NCBI RefSeq assembly: GCF_005239225.2
Contig: NC_133299.1
Location: forward strand, 15,976,511 to 16,040,510
Length of the DNA: 64,000 nucleotides
Reading direction: 5' to 3'
From: Populus alba
Taxonomy: Eukaryota; Streptophyta; Magnoliopsida; Malpighiales; Salicaceae
The position numbers and the translations under genes were made by a program. Under the pieces are notes generated by a model that had not been told where the DNA came from, made no database searches, and was given only the letters and a program-made list of their open reading frames with translations. This document shows, one piece after another, positions 23,701-42,000 of this stretch (the first letter of the stretch is position 1; every line of letters begins with the position of its first letter).

Positions 23701-24218
23701 GATCAAAGAAAATCATTGGGTTCAGCGATAGCAGTCACAATATTGATCAAGATGATGGAAGAAGCACTACGGGTCATATATTCTTCTTTGGATCCTCACC
23801 AATTACTTGGTGCTCACAAAAACAGAATACGGTTGCTCTTTCATCATGTGAGGCTGAGTTCATGGCAGCAACGGAAGCAGCCAGACAAGCCATTTGGCTT
23901 CAAGACCTGTTAAGTGAGATCACCGGATGGAAGACCGAGCATATCATCATCAAGATTGATAACAAATCAGCAATAGCACTCACCAAGAACCCCGTATTTC
24001 ATGGTAAAAGCAAACACATTCATAAACGCTACCATTTTATACGAGAGTGCATTGAGATGGAACTTGTTGATGTGGAACACGTACCGGGAGTTGAACAAAA
24101 GGCGGACATCTTAACTAAAGCATTGGCGAAGATCAAATTTGCAGAAATGAGAAGCTTGATAGGAGTTCAAGACATGACCGAAGCTAAATTGAAGCTTAAG
24201 AGGGAGAATGTTGGATAA
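20776..24218 (+). pseudogene. Copia pol polyprotein (NC-AP-INT-RT-RH), frameshifted
   Basis: First part, frame 2 (to 22921): zinc knuckle CYRCDRPGHFASTC; aspartic protease LDNGASNHMTG; integrase with HARLGH and CESC zinc motif and a DDE core (HADLCGP, RTDRGGEF, NGVVERRNRTL); acidic His/Asp/Glu-rich linker (22420-22540); reverse transcriptase start (KARLVAKGYVQESGIDFNEVF). A run of six T (22896-22901) shifts the frame; five would keep it. Second part, frame 3 (22905-24218): APVARIETIRLL, LDVKTAFLHGEL, ALYGLRQAPRAW, catalytic YVDD, then RNase H with SSCEAEFMAATEA and a DILTKALAK tail. The stop codon lies 10 bases inside the 3' LTR. Apart from the frame breaks no catalytic motif is lost. Confidence 0.92.
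24198..24208 (+). other. Polypurine tract
   Basis: AAGAGGGAGAA directly abuts the 3' LTR start, the expected plus-strand primer. It also encodes the last pol codons. Confidence 0.9.
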
Positions 24219-24483
24219 GCTTCAACATTACGGAGAGCCCAAGATATCCTATACAAGAGTAGTTAGGATAAGATAGGCTTGATGTAATCCTAATAGAATT
24301 AGGAGTTATCTAGTTCTAATAGAAATAGGAAAGCTGTACTAGAATTGATATAAATATCATTGTTGAGTTGTAACAATGATCACAACGAAAGCTTGCAGTG
24401 TTTAGTTTTGAGTTATTTTCTAAACATAATAAGAGAGCTATTCTTATACACAAGCTAAGTGTCTTTGTTTCACAAAAACTAGA
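24209..24483 (+). repeat. 3' LTR of the Copia element
   Basis: 275 bp, identical in my base-by-base reading to the 5' LTR at 19697-19971. It starts TGTTGG and ends CTAGA. Confidence 0.95.
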
Positions 24484-24488
24484 TGCGT
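24484..24488. repeat. Target-site duplication TGCGT, right copy
   Basis: Matches 19692-19696. It fixes the element ends exactly and shows that the last LTR bases are GA, not CA. Confidence 0.92.
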
Positions 24489-24548
24489 GATGTGATATTA
24501 GGATGAAGATGTGTTGATGGAGACTAATGCCAGAGAGAGAGAGGAAAA

Positions 24549-24580
24549 TAAAAATGAAAATGAAAATGAAAATGAAAATG
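24549..24580. repeat. (AAAATG)n short tandem repeat
   Basis: About five perfect AAAATG units. Confidence 0.9.
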
Positions 24581-24664
24581 GTTGGTCCTCATTTTGCCGC
24601 ACCTGCAACATCTAATTGCTCTGATTCGTACGTACGTTGGAAAACAATATATATAGATAGTTCA

Positions 24665-24815
24665 AGAGTTGATATTGGATATTTTTTAAAATATATATTT
24701 TTATTTTTTTAAAATTATTTTTTATATTAGTTTGTTAAAATAATCTAAAAATATAAAAAAATATTAATTTTAAGTAAAAAAATAAAAAATACTTTTAAAA
24801 TATAGAAAACAAACA
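24665..24815 (+). repeat. AT-rich dispersed repeat, copy 2
   Basis: Same block order as 50311-50520 (ATTTTTT..AAAATTATTTTT, TATTAGTTTGTTAAAATAAT, AAATATTAATTTTAAGTAAA, ending in AAACAAACA). Same family as 9228-9375, which is reversed. Confidence 0.55.
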
Positions 24816-24950
24816 GGGTAGTAGTGGGGTGTTTTCTATCATTTTCGTACCAAGTCCACTACAGAACAAGGAGGATAAACCCTAATGTAAATGCAACTAT
24901 CTTTTTATCATTCTGTTTGTCGTCTTCTACTGAAGTTTCATCGCTAATTA

Positions 24951-24954
<4 letters not shown>

Positions 24955-25019
<65 letters not shown>
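24955..25019. repeat. (AT)n microsatellite, about 65 bp
   Basis: Uninterrupted TA repeat, likely hypervariable. Confidence 0.97.
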
Positions 25020-25022
<3 letters not shown>

Positions 25023-25825
25023 CAGAAAGAGATTCAAAATTGCATTAATTACTGTATTAAGTTGGTAGCAATGAATGGAAATGGTCAATCATAAAAATAA
25101 AAAATAAAAAAATCAAATTCATGAACTTTAGATAAGAGTTAATTTTTTGAGAAGTCATGTGTCTGGAAAAGCACATACTGCTTACTTACTTGGAAACCTG
25201 CTAGCTCATCCCCACGTTTGGAAAAAGTAGGAGGAAAAAGAGAGGATAAAACTTATGAAAAGCTAGCTGAGAGTTGAGATGAAGAGATTATCATCTCGGA
25301 TTGACACCTGCTTTTTCTCATCTTATGCCACAAATATTATCATGTCACCAGTACAGCAATTCCTTCTTGATTAGTTCCTGAAAGTTAATTAAGGGGATTT
25401 TAGCAACGATGATGCGATTAACTTAATAAGCACATACCACGTAATAATTACGTCTGTAATACTCCATCAACTAAACTAATATAACTTATGATGGTTTAGG
25501 CAAGACCCCTTGATTGCCTGTACATGTTAATCCAACAATTAAGAGCTACCTTAGCAGCTAGGTCACATGCATAAAAAAATATTATCCAAGAGGCTCAAGC
25601 CATCATGGTTTTAGGTCCCCATTGCGCCAATCAGCGAGCCTTAAGTCGCGTGCTGCGTGAGGCCATTAATTAAGAATTAGGTCAGTGTTGCCTGTTTCTT
25701 CCTCCTGGCAGAGAGACAAGAAATTAAGAGAGGCTCTGTGGCTCTCCTCCCCTGCTTGCTTGCTCCCATTGTAATTTGATCATTCAACCTCTATTAATTT
25801 TAATTCTTCCTCAAACTCTTCCAAG
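25020..25825. other. Intergenic DNA
   Basis: No gene, RNA or clear repeat recognised. Confidence 0.55.
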
Positions 25826-25988
25826 CAGTGGCGGAAGGAGGGAGGCTGGCAGGGCCCTGCAAGGAAATACCTCTCTTTTATAAATATTTATAATTTTAAT
25901 AAAAATAACTGAATTTTTTTTTAATCTCTTCTAATTTTATAATTTAGCCCCTTCTATTTTTTTTTTCTTGCTCCGCCCCTCTTGCAAG
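25826..25988 (+). mobile_element. MITE-like element with imperfect terminal inverted repeats
   Basis: The left end CAGTGGCGGAAGGAGGGAGG and the right end (reading inward on the minus strand) CCTTGCAAGAGGGGCGGAGC share a GTGGCGGA/GGGCGGAG core. The interior is AT-rich and non-coding. Ends of this GTGGCGGAG type are common in plant genomes. Superfamily and target duplication not determined. Confidence 0.45.
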
Positions 25989-28900
25989 GTCTCTTCAAAT
26001 TACTCAGGAGAGTAACCAAACATTTTAATCGTTAAAGAATCTGAAGGGTTTACGTGCGGCAATATGATTATTTGAATTATGAACGAATCGAACTCAAGCA
26101 AAGATTTAGCATTGCAAAACTTGAACACAGAACTAAAAAACACACAAACTCATGTACATGGTTCACCAAGTTACTTCGTTTTCAGATTAACAAGAATGTG
26201 CTTTTACATTTGTTTATTTGTCTATTTTTCACATTTTATTATAAAATTAATTATAAATACATAGAACAATGTTCAAATTAAAATCTTTTGAATACGATGA
26301 ATACAACAATATATATATATATATAAAAGTGAATATCATTTAAAAAGTATAATTTTTGTAATTCTCTAAAGTTATATGTTTTTTTTTAAGGATTTTTTTA
26401 ATTGAACAATCCATCAAAAGATAAAAAATTAATATATTTGTTTATTTATTTATATCTTAGTTTGGTTTGATTCGGTTAACTTTAATTATAAAATCTAAAT
26501 TCAACTAAGATATTGAATTATAAATGCCATTCAAATACATAGCAATTTGGTGTGTATATAGTGATGAGGTTTAGAGAAAAAAACCCACAAGATTGAGATT
26601 TTTTATGGTTGATGAATGAGTAAATAGATTGGGACTAGCTAGAATATTGGACCTGTAAATTACGCGTAGATGCAAAACAAATCTCATATTGAGTTTGAAA
26701 GGCCATTTAATACTTAAGTTAACATAAATAATAAAGCCTTATAAGTTATGTAATGTATGTGTTTATAAAATTTAAAAGAGATGTGATCAAAACCTCAAGA
26801 AAAAAGAAAAATATGCACTAATAAATAAATCTAGAATTAGAACTTGTCTTATCTAATGGCCATAAACATTTATATAACCATAAACTACCCCAACTTGCAT
26901 GGAGATAAGAGTAAAGTGGGGAAAATATTTTGATATCTATTTTAGTAGCTATCATTTAGGATAACAATTCTTAATAATTGGTGGTTTATGGTTGAGTGAA
27001 AAAAATAATATCATGGGTCATCATTAAATATAGACATACCCTAAAATGTTTTCTAGAGACTAACTATGACATGAAAGCATGTGAGGATTTAATGCTTGAT
27101 ATCATTTGTATGAAAGGTACATGGAGTAGTTTGAGGTTGGGGTATGTTTGTTCGAGTTTGAGCTTTTGAGAATATATCTATTTAGTCTCGTGCCTTCAGG
27201 TGCACCTATGATGATATTAATTTGGGCTATATAAACACCCCAGGCTTAATTTAGAGATTAGTATTTTGAGTTAGTTAGGTTAATTGTGCTTCTTAAAAGT
27301 TGAGCCATCCTTTCTCGATCCAATTTAGTAATGGAATGCATGATGTACCTAAATACAAAGATATAATTTATATTCAGACTTTAGACTACTACATACATTT
27401 TAAGATTCATTAAGGTTGCAATCAATATTTAATTATAGGTCTAGTGATTAGAAATATAAATCTCGATTGGTTATATAGATATTTTTTTTTAGAAAAACTG
27501 ATTCAACTTATTTGAATTTATTTTATTGGTGAATGAAATTTCTCTCTTTGTATATAAATTTTTTTAAATAGAAGTAGTGGATATGTGCATGGTCAAGTTG
27601 ACCAAAATTAGTCCTCCCATGGTTCACAAGAGTTTAAATTCCCTATAGGATTTAAACACATCTTAAATAAAACTTTAATGATACTAATCATCATCTTTTC
27701 TTCTTTCCATGAATGATCTCTCTCTAGCCATTTTAATCATGAGATCAATATTTCCAACAATAAATACTGGAACTAAATTTGATCTACCTTTTTTCAACTA
27801 GATGACGCAACACAGCTTTAATGATCTGTTGTGGAATTGAATTGTATTTGTACTGGTGGAAATTTCGGAAACTGCTCAGGAGTCAGGAATATACATAAAA
27901 TTAAATAGGCGCTCCAAGTTTGGGTTAAAATTTGATGCATGCCTATAGCCAACTGCTGAATTTCTTAATATATATTTGCATCTTGTTCTTCGTTAGTTAT
28001 ACGTATCAACAGACTTGTATATATATACTTTGAGAAACATTCTTGTCCTCAGAGATGTCAGTCCCCAATTAACTACAATTAGATCATCTGAATCTTTCTG
28101 TTACTTAAATTTAACCTAATTAATTAAGAAATGGCATAAAGTAATTAATTAGATGGAGAGAATGCGATCCCACAATCACTTAGTGCTTTCGTGACTCAAA
28201 AGAGGGGGCACTTTACCAAGTTGCATGATTATTTAAGTGTTAAACCCTTACTTTACAATCACCAACACAAGTATTCCAAATTGTTAATGTTCGATTAAAC
28301 CGCCGGCCTTCAATTGACGAACACATATCTATCATTCCAATCTCTACCCTCCTTCTCCTTGTTCTTGTGGGTATGATAATACCATGGAAACCAGTAGTAC
28401 TGTCGAAATCCTGTGAGAAGAATTTTATGAAACAGGACAGATGGCAAGAAAACAAAGGAACCCATTGGTTCCACCTAAAGCACGCGGGTTACGTATAGGG
28501 TAAAGTAGCAATCTAATTAATTCCTAGAATATCTTGATTTTAAAACTCTAATGAATAGCTATAATATAATAGATATTCACATATTTTGTGACGAGAGAAC
28601 CGAGATTTTCATTATCACGACAAGGGGGTCGTCCCGGGCTGTATTATGCCTGGACTTGGAGCCAGCTTAATTGTTATTAATTAATTATAGAGGGTGGAAA
28701 ACCATTATGGTTTTAGCTAGGGCCATGCACGATCGATAAATGAGGATTAAAATATGATAGTATTAGTGTTTTTATGATCGTGCCATGGGGAAAAGGGAGA
28801 TGATTATTCCGGCTAAATGCTCGACCAAATGCGCCTCACGGTGTCCCGACCCCGAAACAACATGATTATGCACGTCCATCTCCAAGCACTTGCTAGCTCA

Positions 28901-29644
28901 AAGGACCGGGATCACTACACAGGCAGGCAGACACTTCAGTCATCATTAAGAGAAATTAATTTTGCTCCTGTTTTAACAAGAGAAAGAGATCAATGTCGAC
29001 AAGCAAACTCTTTAATCTCAGTTCATGATTATATATGCAATGGAGCTCATGCTATATGATATATAATTATATATGATTCAAATTAATTAAAATACAAATC
29101 TCCTAACTAGAATTTAATTAAATGGTATTTTAGTTAATTAGAAACTTTTTTTTTCTTTTTTCCCATCAATCTATAGTCTCTAAACTAACCGGGGGTTGTA
29201 TAATACTATATATATTTTAGCTTTTTTTCTTAATGAAAAAAAATATCATAGTGTCAGCTTGTTATCTTTCTCGAGTATCTTAAGAGGGTGTTTTTTACCT
29301 GATGTATTTAAAAGGATAGTAATTTCTGTTGAATGCTAATTTTAAAACTTAAATCTATTTTTTTTTTTTAAAAGGCATATCTTTTAGTCGTTTTACAACT
29401 CTACTATGTATACTTTGAGGTAGTTAATAAATAAGAATTGAAAAAAGAGACGAGGAAAAAGAAAAGAAAAGAAAACTAAGTCAGCTACGGCGGCACATAC
29501 AGTAGCATATTTTATACATAAAGAGAGGGACCCTACGGAGAAAGTGGTTGTGTAAGCCACTGAGCTAGACATTCATCCGAGACAAGGGTTTTTGTTTCCA
29601 CCTCCGTACTTGTTGTTGCCCAGCATCATAATCCTAAGTTTCAG
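25989..29644. other. Long gene-poor stretch
   Basis: 3.6 kb of AT-rich DNA. Short open frames (26054-26281, 28240-28455 minus, 28817-29059) look like chance: no family resemblance, and no splice or codon signal. The last few hundred bases serve as LOR upstream region. Confidence 0.5.
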
Positions 29645-29651
29645 TATAAAA
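29645..29651 (+). promoter_or_regulatory. TATA box of the LOR gene
   Basis: TATAAAA 161 bases upstream of the LOR start codon, preceded by a GC-richer stretch. Position leaves a 5' UTR of about 130 bases. Confidence 0.6.
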
Positions 29652-29811
29652 CAAAGGACACTTCCCCATTTTGCACAATAACTTCGTATTTGCACTGCAT
29701 TCATCACCCTTCACCTTCTGCATCGATCGATCTGCTATATATCCTTAATTTTATCAAATACATATATAGTCCGTCTATTTAATAAGTTAACTTGAACAGA
29801 TCAATCACACC

Positions 29812-30659
29812 ATGTCCAGGATTCATCCTTCTGATCAGAGTAGATGCCATGGCCATTTGTTGTTTAAGAATCACAAAGGCAACACGACGCGGCCACTTCA
29901 TCATGACGACGACGACGACGGCGATAAACGTAGTGATCAGTTACCAGCTGATCCATCTGTAATGCTCACCGTATGGAAGAGATCCAGCATGAGCTTCCAG
30001 GGTACCGATGGATTCACTGTTTTCGACCCACATGGGACATTAGTTTTCAGGGTTGACAATTATTCCAGGAAGAATGGTTATGGTCTTGTCCTCATGGACG
30101 GGGTTGGCAATGCCTTGCTTTCCTTGAAACCCAAGGTACGTACGTATGTGTATCAACTAGTTCATCAAGGCTTTATTCTTGCTATGTCAACTCCTCGTGT
30201 CATGGCCTGATTCGATGTTGTTGATGTTATCAGATGCTAAGCATGCAATACCAATGGAATGCATACCGAGGAGATCAAGACGGGTGTGAAAGGACGTCCA
30301 AAGTGTTCTCAATGAGGAGCCCGTCAGTGCTTTCAGATTTCCACGCTGCAGGCCGCAAACATGTAGCAGAGATCTTCATGGGAACACGGTTAGGTGGTCG
30401 TCGTCATGATCAAAACATGCCAGATTTCAAGATTCAGGGATCATTCCGGTCGAGAGATTGCAAGATCGTCAAGACTTCTACCGGAGAAGTAGTGGCAAGG
30501 ATTTCTAGGAAGAGAGTGAACAACACTACCATTTTACTGAGCGATGATGTGTTCAGCTTGGTGGTACAGCCTGGTTTCGACACACACCTTATCATGGCTT
30601 TTGTGATTGTATTAGATCGCATCAGCAGTAAGCCCTTTTCTCCTTTTTTGTGTTCTTAA
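29812..30659 (+). CDS. LURP-one-related (LOR) protein, tubby-like C-terminal fold, two exons
   Basis: Member of the plant LOR family (DUF567), whose founder LURP1 is needed for basal defence against oomycetes; the fold resembles Tubby C-terminal and phospholipid-scramblase domains. Exons 29812-30135 and 30234-30659, with a phase-0 GT..AG intron, give 249 residues. After an N-terminal His/Asp-rich stretch (HHDDDDDGD, near residue 40) come the strands VWKRSSMSFQGTDGFTVFD, RVDNYSRK, VLMDGVGNALLSLKPK, then QYQWNAYRG, FKIQGSFRSRDCKIV, and DDVFSLVVQPGFDTHLIMAF, near the C-terminal helix of the barrel. A GT at 30628 could be a further donor, but reading through adds only a short tail (KPFSPFLCS), which I prefer. 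Which LOR paralogue it is cannot be settled; biochemical role unknown. It faces the PECT1 gene tail to tail. Confidence 0.88.
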
Positions 30660-31466
30660 TTAATTATATATGGATTCAAACCCATCTTTTAGTTTATATA
30701 TAATTAATGCACAAACCAACATATAAAGCATAATATGTGGGAGGAAGTTTTTTTCCAATCCTGAGTGGAGAAGTAATTATCCTCCATGAAAGGATGGATT
30801 CCCAGAGAAACGTAATTATCCACAATATTAGAGATTGCAAAGAGGTAAATCATTATAATAATAGTAATAATAAGGGTATCGTTTCTTTACCCGCAATTAG
30901 CCACCCGTATTTCCATCGCCCCCTAGCAGCTACCTATCTACCGGAGTCAAGCCCAGCCCAAACTAACAAAATCTTGGCAGAAAAATGTGTTTTTTCACCC
31001 CCTCGATCAAACAATGTTGCCAATTTGGCAAAGATCCTAAAGTAAAATGTGCCCTTGTCAAGGTTTGATAGTTAATTTACCACCGCTAGACTAGCACGGG
31101 GCCGACGAGAGAGAGAGAAGGGAAGAATTTCATTCTTTAAAATCCCAACCTAGGCCTGCGTTTAGGTACAGCATAAGGGCAACAGAATAATGATCAACCT
31201 ATCCAACCGAGAGTGCCTCTGATAATGCCCGAGTGGATTTCTTTAAAAACTCAACAATCCAGCTCCTCAATTTTGCTATTGGTATCCTGGATCTAATTCC
31301 AAGAGATCATTTGCCTGACAAAGAAGCAAATAATAGCATGTGATCTCGACCACAAATCACAACCTCATAGGGCTGCATGTGATGTTAGTGCTCGGGTAAC
31401 TTCTTTATAGCGGTACCGCTAACTACATAAACGCTCAGTCAACAACCCATAAGGCTTGGTGTAGAC
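30660..31466. other. Convergent spacer between LOR and PECT1
   Basis: Should contain the two 3' UTRs. The open frame at 30737-31045 has no recognised family. No other feature. Confidence 0.5.
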
Positions 31467-38394
<6,928 letters not shown>

Positions 38395-39084
38395 TGCTTA
38401 TATTTTTGCTTGTTTTCGAAAATAAAGAAAAATTGGATGTGTTATATTCTAACGTCTCTCTATTGAAGGTTTTTTTTTTTATCTTCATTCCATTTCGCTC
38501 TCCTCTTCTTTTCCCCAATTGGACTATGGGCTTTGCTCGGTTATTATGACAAATCCAAAGGCATATAATTGGGCTTCTTGGCCCAAAAATAAATCCCTCG
38601 GGCCTCAGCTTTACCTGGGCTGTTTTACGCCAGAGCTTAACTCTACTTTGATCAATAGGAGGACTTAGAAATAAGCAACGCTTGTCAACTCTTCTGTTAG
38701 TAACGAACTTCCAATGACGGAAAATTGAAGCGAAGCGAGAAGCGACAGCCTTGCACTACACGCCGCCTCTTTTAAATTTAATTCCTTCAAATATTTTTAA
38801 CATGAAAATATAAATATAGAAAAAGGAAAATAAAACAAAGGAAAGGGATATAAAAGAAAGAAAGAAAGGAATATACTACGGCATAAGAGGGAGGATGGTG
38901 CAGGAGAAGCTTGGGCTTGAAATTCATTTAATTAATTGAATTATAATTTTCGATCTTCTTCGATCGAAAATTCACCGCTTTTTTTTTATTTTTCTGATAG
39001 TAATTGGGTTTGGTTATTTGACTCAAATCAGCAGAAAGTTGTAGTTTTTTCTTTTTCTGGAGATCAGATCAGATTAGATTAGAA
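38395..39084. promoter_or_regulatory. Divergent promoter between PECT1 (-) and the GOLD gene (+)
   Basis: Only 690 bp separate the two start codons, so both core promoters and 5' UTRs lie here. It carries several GGGC/GCCC site II-type motifs, including the inverted pair TTGGGC (38569-38574) and GCCCAA (38581-38586), plus GGGCCT at 38600 and ATGGGCT at 38526. No obvious TATA box on either side. Such motifs are common in constitutively expressed plant genes. Coregulation is inferred. Confidence 0.6.
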
Positions 39085-42000
39085 ATGGCATCAACAGAGG
39101 GTCTGGTGCCGATAACCAGGATTTTCCTGGCATCTTATTACGACAAATACCCTTTTACCCCTCTCCCCGACGACGTTTCTCGCCTTTCCTCGGAGATCCG
39201 CTCCATGACCTCTGATTTGATCAAGGACTCTCCTCCCTCTTCTCAAGGTTCACTCCCTTTCTTTTCCCTTTTTTTTTAAAAATAATAATTATAACAACAA
39301 TAATTGTTCAGTTTATTTATTTATTTGGGTGTGTGGTGATTGATTTTTAGATGAAAGCTTATTGCTAAAAGAATCTGAAGGAGAGTCTCCTCATAAAATT
39401 GATGAGAATATGTGGAAGAACCGAGAACACATGGAAGAAATTATCTTTTTGCTTCATGAATCTCGCTGCCCTCAGCCCGTAAGCCTCCATATTTTTTTTT
39501 AAATTTCTTTTATTTTTTACACAAATTCTTTGCATTATCTTACATTATTTGTTATGTAATTGTAGCTTCAAGATGACAGTGAACTCTCTACTGTTTTTAA
39601 CAACATGAGATATAAGTTTCAGAAGACTTTGAACGTATTGCAAGATTTCCAAGCTGTGAATTCTGATCATGTGTTCAACACAGGTTCTTTCTCTATTTAT
39701 CAATTATTTTCCACTTTAACCTTTCAGAAGAATGCTGCATTGCCTTTGTTGACTCATATGTTCTGTTGAAATGCTTTGAGTTTTCTAAATTGATCATTTT
39801 ATTTCCTTTTTTTAATTTCTGCGGTGGCAATTCATCTTATGCACAATCTTGATCCCATTTACCATTTCTTCTTGGTGCACCAATCTGGACCTTAGCATTA
39901 AATAAATGAATGATCTTCTTAAGGTACACCAGAATTCAATGCATGCTTGGTTTTATAATCAGATTTATGTGGTCACTGAAATTGATTTTAAGTGCCTTGG
40001 AAGAGATGGCATCACGGCAGTTATCTTTTTGTCTTTGGGAGTTTGGGTTAATACAGGATTATACTAATTCAGATTAGTTTTTGCAATATCTGAAAATTTT
40101 TTCAATTCGGTTCTGAAATGGGACACTAGGTTAGACATATGCTAGCTTATCAGGGTTACTTGCCAGCAGTTTACTTCTTAGCAAATCAGAGTTTTCCTTT
40201 TGTATTCTTGCTAGCAGGTTGCTGATAAAGGTTGTAGGCTGTTTAGTCACTATTAAATGTTTATCTCTTAGTGCAAACCTCTTAAAATGGTGAATTACAT
40301 GTACTCAATACTAATAATTAGTCTGGATTAAGTTTGTAACAGGAAAACTTTTGATATAAATCACAGAACTGAGTTTAATTTGAGAAGTTATACTGTACTT
40401 CTCAAACGCTCAGATTTCATAATTAGATCACTAACAGACTTTGAGTTTATGAGTGGAGAAAATAGATGAAACTGTTGACTTGGTCTCTTCTTTCTTCTGT
40501 TTTTATTTGAGAATTACCTTGATACAAGCAGGCTGCTATCATCTGCCAAAGGAATAGAATTGATTCATTAATTAGTGATAGGCATGAGGATCATGGATTT
40601 GCATGGTTTTCAACCTATCTTGTTGGTTATTCAAGATACCAGCTGAGGTGAATGGTTTAGGCCACTGCCAGGATTTCTGTACTGATGTTTGCTAAGGTGT
40701 TTGAGAACTTGCTTTCATTCAGTCATGACCTACATGCCTCAAGATTTTCGAGGAACGCTTATCAGACAGCAAAGAGAGCGGTCAGAAAGGAATAAGCAAG
40801 CAGAGGTTGATGCGCTCATTAATTCTGGTGGAAGTATACGTGATCGATACGCTCTGTTGTGGAGACAACAAATGGATAGGTGAGGCACCTTGGTTTTTGT
40901 TTTACAGATTGTGGTACTTAGGTGATCTGCCCTGCTATCTTTGAAGTGGTTTCATTAGAAGATAAGCCGAGAGATCAGAAAGCTTTGTTGTTTTCATTTT
41001 GTTTAGCTTTTTCTTTTTTGGTTATGTGGAGGATGTCTTATCCTTTGTTGTGTGCCAGCATGATGTTTCATATTGTTAAGTATATATTTTTTATTTTTAA
41101 TTAAAAAAAATGATGCAAGGAGCTATACAGTTCTGACCCAAATGCTGTATCCTACCAGGAGGAGACAGTTAGCACAGCTTGGTTCAGCAACAGGTGTATA
41201 TAAAACTCTTGTGAAGTACTTGGTAGGAGTTCCTCAGGTACAATCCTACCTTCTCCTCACCACCCTTTTGGCCTAGGTTGTTAGGTTGTTTGAATTTTTT
41301 TTTATTTTTTTGGTGGGGGCATCGAAGTATTTCCTTTTAGGTTGTGTTTGGTATGGGGTGAAAATTTTGAAGGGGAAATATTAAGGGGGGCAGATTTAAA
41401 AGTAAAGTGTTGAAGGTGTGAAAAAGGATTAAGGGATGGAGTGTTAAGGATGTTCAATTGGAGGTGGGAAAATTAGAGATAATAGTAGGTCTTAGTGAAG
41501 GTAAAATCAAATTTTAGGTTAAATGCAATTGTAAAAAGAAAATAGATAATTTATATTTGTGGTCCAAAATAGATGTGGAAAAAAAGAATAAAAATAGTAT
41601 TAAATGGAAAAAAAAAAAAAAAAATCAAGAAAGGACACAGAACCCAAAATCCCCCTCTCAAAAAATTTCCTTATCCCTCCCCATGAGGTTAATGTTTAAC
41701 TCGTTCCCTATAACTTGTACCAAACATAAGTTAAGGAGGTGAAAATTTACAACTTGACCCCTGTACCAAACATATCTTTGGTCTAATCTTTTTGGGAGCT
41801 GATGGTTAGCAATATCAATTTTGTTTGCCCTAGGCATTTTTTACATACTTAAGCATCAATGTTCACATGCAACTGACGTGATGCCTTCATCTGATGCAGG
41901 TTTTACTAGACTTCATTCGCCAAATAAATGATGACAATGGGTATGCACCTTTATGTTTTTGGAAGTATTTTGTACTCCTCTTTACATTACTGTATATGCT

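Larger units (their letters stand above)
19697..24483 (+). mobile_element. Full-length Ty1/Copia LTR retrotransposon, very recent insertion
   Basis: A 4787-bp element bounded by direct 275-bp LTRs that I read as identical base for base, and flanked by the 5-bp duplication TGCGT. In order it has: 5' LTR, a primer-binding site complementary to initiator Met-tRNA, gag, then protease, integrase, reverse transcriptase and RNase H (the Copia order, integrase before RT), a polypurine tract and the 3' LTR. Identical LTRs mean little or no time since insertion. Two reading-frame breaks (20773 and 22896-22901) interrupt gag-pol. It sits about 400 bp downstream of the small peptide gene in the same orientation. 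Lineage within Copia not determined. Confidence 0.97.

Noticed and set aside
28240..29059. Open frames on both strands before the LOR gene
   Set aside because: Short, no domain, no coding composition.
30628..31045. Third exon for the LOR gene, using the GT at 30628 and a frame ending at 31045
   Set aside because: Read-through gives a compact C-terminus typical of the family; the candidate third exon has no similarity.
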